Part shown: positions 57,926 through 64,000 of the stretch, piece by piece
Position numbering within the stretch: the first letter of the stretch is position 1
Layout: each line of letters opens with the position of its first letter
Source: Polytrichum commune
Taxonomy: Eukaryota; Streptophyta; Polytrichopsida; Polytrichales; Polytrichaceae
Direction of reading: 5' to 3'
Assembly (NCBI GenBank): GCA_950295325.1
Contig: OX485804.1
Coordinates: 61,408,533-61,472,532, forward strand
Length of the DNA stretch: 64,000 bases
Notes under the pieces: generated by a model
Told to the model about the DNA's origin: nothing
Databases searched by the model: none
The model's input: the letters and a program-made list of their open reading frames with translations, nothing else
Made by a program: the position numbers and the translations under genes

Positions 57926-60900
57926 ATGGATTACAACACGATGATGATGGAGACTCCAGAGGAGACAATGAAGAGGTTTGAGAGGAAGAGGAAACTGAAG
58001 GAAGTGTTATGCAAGTTTGGGCTCATAGCACACAAAGTCCATCTGGGTGATGCGACCCACTTTGCATTTGCGCTGGCAACGCCAACTGGAACACCAATTG
58101 CCCAGCCGTGCTCCTCTGATGATATGTCGGAGTGCGCGCAATGGCTTTCCAAGATGTACCCCACGCATTTCTTTTTTCAAGGTAACTAAACATCCTCCTG
58201 ATGAGTCCCTACATGCTCATTGCAGATCAAATTCATGTGCTTGTGCTTTGGTCTCTTGCGTGTAATTGAGTCCAATATTGCGTGTATATGCTTGTGTATC
58301 ACTGGTTGCTGGCGTTCAGATCGGTGAAGTCTACTGACATAAAATCGTCCTTGGAATTTGTGCTATATTTAGAATGTGAAGATTTGATGTTATTTAGGTA
58401 TTTGCACTAAAGGGTTAAGGTATCTGGCACTATTGTAGGCACTTCCAACTCCAGACTTTTCTCGTCATTGGATCAGCTCGGCAATACTTTGTCTTATCCA
58501 ATTAATCAGCAATTGTGAATCATGTTTCAAGTTTCACAATCAGAGGAGCGATGAAATTTTTTTAAGGACAGTGAAGATTCTCTTGTTCTTTAAGTGATCA
58601 CATAGGCCTCTCAACTGTGTTCACTTTCGAACCCAGAATGGTGTCTGTATTCTGAACCCATAGTCCAATGTCATTTTAACACATGTCTTTTTTGGTGTCC
58701 ATTCTTGAGGACAAACCTTGCCATATACCTCTCAAATATTGGTGTCCAATTAATTATGAGGAGTGACGGCCACATAAGGCCCACATACCTTATGATATGA
58801 CATTGTTGACGGGTTGCATTGTGGGGTGAAGGTGCAGATAAGCCATGCATCTATGATTCAGCAAACAGCTGTGCAAAGTATACTAGTGCAACAGACACTA
58901 CAACAGCACTTGAAAAACCGATAGTTCCTTCTGCAGGTCCACTTTTGGCGAGTTCACTCCCAACTACTGTAGGTCAAGCGGTTGGGTCGTATAAGTATAT
59001 TGGGAGCAGCGGCGTGGAGGTCTCCACACCTATTAAAGAGGTTGGAGGACCATCACAAGCCCGCCCAGGGGTAGCTGACCTACCGGATCAGCAGCAGAGG
59101 AGAGTGGATCAATTGGCTGGTGATGGATCAAAACATCATGGTGTGACGTCACTGCCAAGGCTCCCTTTCTCTTTTTATTAGTCATTTCAGTCCTCATCAA
59201 AACCCCATTTCGCATGGCAGGATGTAAGAATCGTGGAGGGTTTTACTTTTTGTGTGTGAAGCTTGCTTGTGTCCTAAATCATGAACCACATTGGTTTAAC
59301 TGTAAATTTAAAACAGCTCAAGAGTCCTACATCTTAGACAAAATTGATGACCGATAATTCACTTTGTTTTGTATGGCATTCCGTTGCTAATGCAGAGAGG
59401 TTATTGCCTATTGGAAATTCGGCTCCACCTTCGTCTACTGACCTTGATCATTGTGAACCCGGTAACATGAGGATCATGGAGGGTTTTTTGGAGGGGTTGA
59501 GGCCTTGTCTGCTTTTAATTTATGAGCTGCTTTCGGTGACAGCCAGCGCACCAAGTGTGTATTTAATACAGCTTGAGACTCCTACACTTTAGACAAAATT
59601 AATGTCTGTGAGTAACTGATGATGGATGATGTTTTCTTTTATTTGGCTTGTCATTCCGTGGCTAATACAGAGAGGTTGTTGCCTTCTTGAACTCGGAACC
59701 ACCTAGATCATCATGAACCCAGTAAATATGAGGATCATGGAGGTTTTTTCCGGGTGTGAAGCCTTGTGTGCTCTAAATCTGCATTGAGTGACAGCCAGGA
59801 CATGTAGTGTAGAGAAACAGCTCGAGAATCCCACACCTTCAGACAAAATTACAGTATTGTCTTTGACAGAGTAGCTGATGAATGATGATTAAATAGTTTA
59901 TTTAGTTTGACATTCCATTGCTAATGCAGAGAGGTTACTGCCTTCTGGAAATTCGGCTCCACCTTGGTCTACGGACCTTGATCATCACAAACTCGGTAAC
60001 ATGAGGCCCTCAAGCGGCACCCGAAATGGCAGTGAGCCGCCTGAGAAGCCCATGGCCAGGAAATCTGACAGACGCAACAGCGGCAATATTGCAGAGGAGC
60101 AGCAGACGCAGAATATAAAACCAGGCCGGGAATTAGGATCAGGTGGTGGAGCCATGAGTAGGGATCAATTAAGAGGAGGGCATGGGCATGGGCATGGGGA
60201 TCAGCATCGAGGGCAGCACCGGAGCACACGCAAGGACCGGCGAAGCTCGAAAGATGGCTCTCGATCGAGAGGTGGCAGGACTCGCGGGGGTGAGGCCGGT
60301 ATGACTCCTGCCCAAGTCTCGAAATCTGATGAAGGCTCCGGAATCGGTGGACAAGACGTGCCTAATTCCCTGGACGAGATTATTTCAGATAAAAGACTGG
60401 ACTCGCAGGGGCGACCGATTCTCACAGTGGCCGAGAAAATGAACGAAGGCCTCCAACCTGGGCAGCTTGAGCGGCACGGCTGGAGGAGCAGTACTAAAGT
60501 GTTTCTCGAATCAGACGCCGAGTCCAAGCCCAAAGATCATCACCCGCAGTTCCCGAACCTGTCGCATACTACACTCGGTGGTTGTTACTTGATGAATCGG
60601 GTGGATAGTTCAGACTTATCGCATTCCCTGGAAGCCTCTGGTCTAGATGCCCTGGGCACCACTCGGTTGCATAGAAATCGCACCCAGCTGACTCACCCTC
60701 CTCATGAGGTTGGTAAGGTATTTGACCGCAGTCAAGTATATGCAGGAACCAATATACATTCTAGACTTCGCCTGCATGAACACGATAGAAGTATGCTAGG
60801 GCATTCTTTGGAGGAGGAACGGTCGAAGGGTCAGTTGAGTGGCAGTGCAGGCAACAATATTAATCACACGCCACCCACATACCCTAGTCTTCACCATAAT

Positions 60901-63582
60901 GTCGGGACTCCCGAGAGTACAAGATTAATGATGTCGAGAAACGAGAATCATTCATCTGGGGGACCGGTCGACGGCCTCCATGTGGCTTCCGAAAAGGCTG
61001 CAAATCAACCAGGTTTCAGCTCATACTCTGCAGATTGGTCTTCTCATATTTGGGTTTTCTAGGAACATGGAGAGATGGTCGCACATCATTTTGAACTAAG
61101 GTAGCTCAACTTAACACCAATACCGAACCTATGTAGAATGCAAATCTAGAACCACCAAGGAGTCACTCTCATTTGTGAGAGTCTTAATGAATGAGAGACC
61201 CTTGGAGGTCCTAGGTTTGCGTTCTAAAATTTAACCCCCTCTTTCCATTTGAGTGGTCATAGGTTAAGTGTTGGTGTTAGGTTGAGCTACCTAAAATTGT
61301 GTTCCTGTGCGTGTATCTCGTGATAACTTAATTACCCCCATGTGGTTGGTTGACGGGTGACACAGGCATTGAAATAAGTAACCACATTATGCTTGATAAA
61401 TACAGTTCCAAGGAGCCTAGGCATGGTGAATGTGATTGATTTGAAACAGTCTCTCTGAATTCAAAGCAACAGAATATCTCTGGACGGAATTAATAGTCCA
61501 CTTCATTTTGTCCTCTTCTTCCACAGGTAGTTGCTGGGAACAGGCAGGCTGTATTACCTAGCACGAGGAAACTAAATTACACCATGCCTAACAACAAGCG
61601 TACATTTGGTGTCTTTTAAGGTTACTGCCTTTCAACCTTTCCCGGAGAGAATTTGAAAGCTCTCCAGATCACAAGAGTCCAATGCACAAAGATACCCACA
61701 GCTCCCATGAGAGAGTTATATTTTACAGTGAGGCCAGCAATGTAAGCTGGTGAACAAATTTGTTTCTTATAGTCTTCCCTAATTGGAATTCTACAAGTGA
61801 CTACCTACAACTTTGTTGCCGAGTTTTCAATTATCCTTCAATTTGGGATTTTTCGAGATTCTCAAAGTAAATGTGATGAACTTGGTTGTCATAGAATTTG
61901 ATTGTCAAGTGGATGCAGCCTAACACTTGACATGGTGCTTTTGTTTCCAGGCATGGGCACCAAGGTCGAGAAGACACTTGCATGGAAGCCATCACCTCTC
62001 TATCAGGCCCCTATCACACCGGCTCCTGAGAAATCAGAAAGCTCATTTGACTCTGTCTGCACCGATGCCGACAACCAAGCCTACGATGACGAAGCCTGTG
62101 AGAAAGAGGAGAGGGCAATGATACGGTACTTGAGATTATTTGCAGACGACAAAAGCTGGAAGGAAGGCTTTAGTGAGGCCCCTGAGGGGTTGACATGTGA
62201 TGTGTGCAAGCTTGAAGGGTAATTTTCTTCCATGGTACTTCAAACCTTCCAAATTAACAACCACTATAAGCATCACAAGGAACTGCTTTCCATGCAGAGA
62301 AACATGCAGTAAAATGGACAGAACCTCGGGAAAGGACAATCTGGTGGATGATATTGACCTGAACATTGACAAACTGGTCCAAAATTTAATGTTGCAAGTA
62401 TAAGGCCAAAATATTCCTTCTCTTCAAGGATAAGGCTTTTGCTCCTACCTTGAATTTTTGGCCCAGATTATAAATTTGCAGTGATTGTGGTTTTCATTGC
62501 AAACCGATGTATCTCAGTAAAGCTCAGGTTATGGGAACCCTTAAGATTTTAAACTAAACCTATTGGTGTTTGCCATCTCAGAAAAGTGAAGCGTGTTCCA
62601 GATGCACGGGCTCTCGTGTCACATGCTAAGACCATGAAGATAGTGAAGATGGCTGAGCACAGAGGGTATGCACGTGCAATCTGTGAATTGATGAACTTTG
62701 ACTTGGTTGCACCTGACCATGCCAAAAAACTTGGAGACAAATCCACAAAGAAGCAAGAAGACGAATACATTGTGTGGCCTCCTGTTTTGGTGCTGGAAAA
62801 CACCCGCACAGATAAGGGTCCAGATGGATTATGGAAGGGCGTCGATGAAGGGGAACTTGATGAACTTTTTGAAGGTAAGCACTTGGGAACTCGAGCGTGT
62901 GGGTTGCAAATTACAATTTCAGCATTCAAAACTTAGTGCATAATTGTTACCTTTGAATCTTCTCTAATCAATTAAATAAGCATAATACTTACCAATTTGG
63001 ATACTTCAACAATTTAGGGTTGTCCAAATCCAGAATATGAATATGCCACTATGAGGTCACTTACTGTAACGGAAGGCAGTGTAAATAATTATCCTCCATA
63101 TGTCAAATTCATCATCTTACTATGCATCCAACTCCATACATACACCTAGATTGATCCTCAAAAAGAAATGAAATGAGATAGTGAATTTCAAATAAGCTGT
63201 CAAATTTGTTATTGTTGCAGTAGCCTTGGCCCACAAACGAACACACACCTTCAGACCAATATGTGGGAAGCATGGCCACAAAGGACGGGTGCTGGTGGAG
63301 TTCCCCCCTTCATGTCAGGCCTGGCTTGATGCTACCACCCTGCACAGGCAATTCAAAATGAACGCCCGTGGCTACACAGAGTGGTTGGCAGTGAAACCCC
63401 GATGGCGCAACATGACACCTGGTTGCATCGTTGACAGCACAGATTTTGTGCGCCTGGATGATATGGGCAACCCGAAACGTGTTCTCTATGGATATTTGGC
63501 TGAACCCAGGCATATGGAGGTGTTTGATCCCTCGCGAAAATACATCAAAAACTGGAAAACTGTGAGTAAGGATGTACTCTGA
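57926..63582 (+). CDS. SGS3-like protein with zf-XS and XS domains (spliced)
   Basis: Exons consistent in phase: 57,926-58,181; 58,838-59,140 (donor could also be 59,119); 59,396-59,461; 59,930-61,012; 61,951-62,218; 62,582-62,874; 63,221-63,582 (TGA). This gives about 876 residues. The N-terminal half is novel to me. The middle is Gly/His/Arg/Ser-rich (GHGHGHGDQHRGQH) and an acidic stretch follows. A zf-XS-type C2H2 finger spans about residues 653-690 (CDVC, then SHAK and AEHRG, joined across the exon 5/6 boundary in my numbering). An XS domain follows, from EYIVWPPVLVLENTR through GHKGRVLVEFPPS to KRVLYGYLAEP. In SGS3 the XS domain binds dsRNA with 5' overhangs, stabilising RDR6 templates for tasiRNA and antiviral silencing. 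The coiled coil that follows XS in SGS3 is absent; the protein ends soon after XS. The start codon is the first ATG of an open exon and is not proven. Confidence 0.8.
59200..59965 (+). repeat. Tandem triplication containing small exon 3 of the SGS3-like gene
   Basis: Three diverged copies of a roughly 270-bp block each carry CATTCCGTTGCTAATGCAG (acceptor), an exon starting AGAGGTTATTGCC and a CGGTAACATGAGG donor-like site. Copy 1 (59,396-59,461) is open and symmetric (phase 1 in and out, 66 nt). Copy 2 (about 59,668-59,730) has an in-frame stop after ERLLPS. Copy 3 (from 59,930) is open and runs straight into the long fourth exon. Confidence 0.75.
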
Positions 63583-64000
63583 TATGTGGCTGAGCAGCTT
63601 GTCCTCTCTCAAAGCCCTCCTAAAAGAGCAACATCAACTAAGAAGCACATCTTCTTCCTGTGATATGATCAGTTATTCGACTGTATCAGCCTTCAATTTT
63701 ACACAGTAGGAGAGACACAATACAGTGCTCCAAATGGAAATCCTGCACTCTGGTTGTATATCCAATGCTCTTCGCAGTTGGTCATGCAACTTCTTCAACA
63801 TTGCCTAAAATATTGCTGTCTTCCACTCGTGAGACCTTTTAAAGTACTTGAAAGTGCTTCCACCAATGCTTGGATTATACTGCTAAAGTGTACACTAAGT
63901 CCCAATTCTTTGACCATGTCAGTGGTAGTTTTGCTTTACTGAATCAGCTACTGTAATGTACTTTAGGCTGTTTAATTTGACCTAGATAGGTCTCATGGGG
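63583..64000 (+). other. 3' UTR and downstream flank of the SGS3-like gene
   Basis: No coding signal of its own. Likely 3' UTR in the first part; I cannot place the polyadenylation site. Confidence 0.4.

Overview
The window is nuclear DNA of a land plant. The reasons are spliced genes with GT-AG introns, Ty3/gypsy retrotransposons (one a chromovirus primed by initiator tRNA-Met), a Stowaway-type MITE, a plant-specific zf-XS/XS-domain gene, and a captured fragment resembling the plant HECT ligase UPL3. I cannot name the lineage from sequence alone.

The main content is two copies of one large, apparently undescribed DNA-transposon type. Each copy has two genes facing away from each other: on the minus strand a Mutator-like (MULE) transposase with a SWIM zinc finger, and on the plus strand a spliced gene joining a ParB-like domain to a beta-class amino-methyltransferase fold. 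Element 1 runs from beyond the left edge to about 21,572 and carries nested LTR elements (a solo LTR at 3924-6025 and a degenerate chromovirus at 9379-15933). Element 2 (30,550-53,820) is complete, with about 90-bp terminal inverted repeats built of GAGCGRT motifs and a perfect 10-bp target-site duplication, CATTCTTGAG. It carries an 11.7-kb intact Ty3/gypsy element (37,853-49,578) in the first intron of the methyltransferase gene. The first introns of both copies hold arrays of short perfect palindromes that share the core CGTTAACG but differ outside it.

Between the two copies (about 21.6-30.5 kb) lies a transposon graveyard: an LTR fragment, a second solo LTR, a diverged solo LTR with TSD AAGAC, an inverted-repeat element inside that LTR carrying the UPL3-like fragment, and a Stowaway MITE.

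To the right, 53.8-57.9 kb has no recognisable gene. It is followed by the only clear host gene, an SGS3-like protein with zf-XS and XS domains (57,926-63,582, about 876 residues when spliced), whose small exon 3 lies in a tandemly triplicated block.

Inferred working model: the transposase moves the element by its TIRs, while the ParB-methyltransferase partner could modify or mark element DNA (anti-silencing, transposition control or immunity). The sequence supports the pairing and the domain architecture, not the biochemical role.
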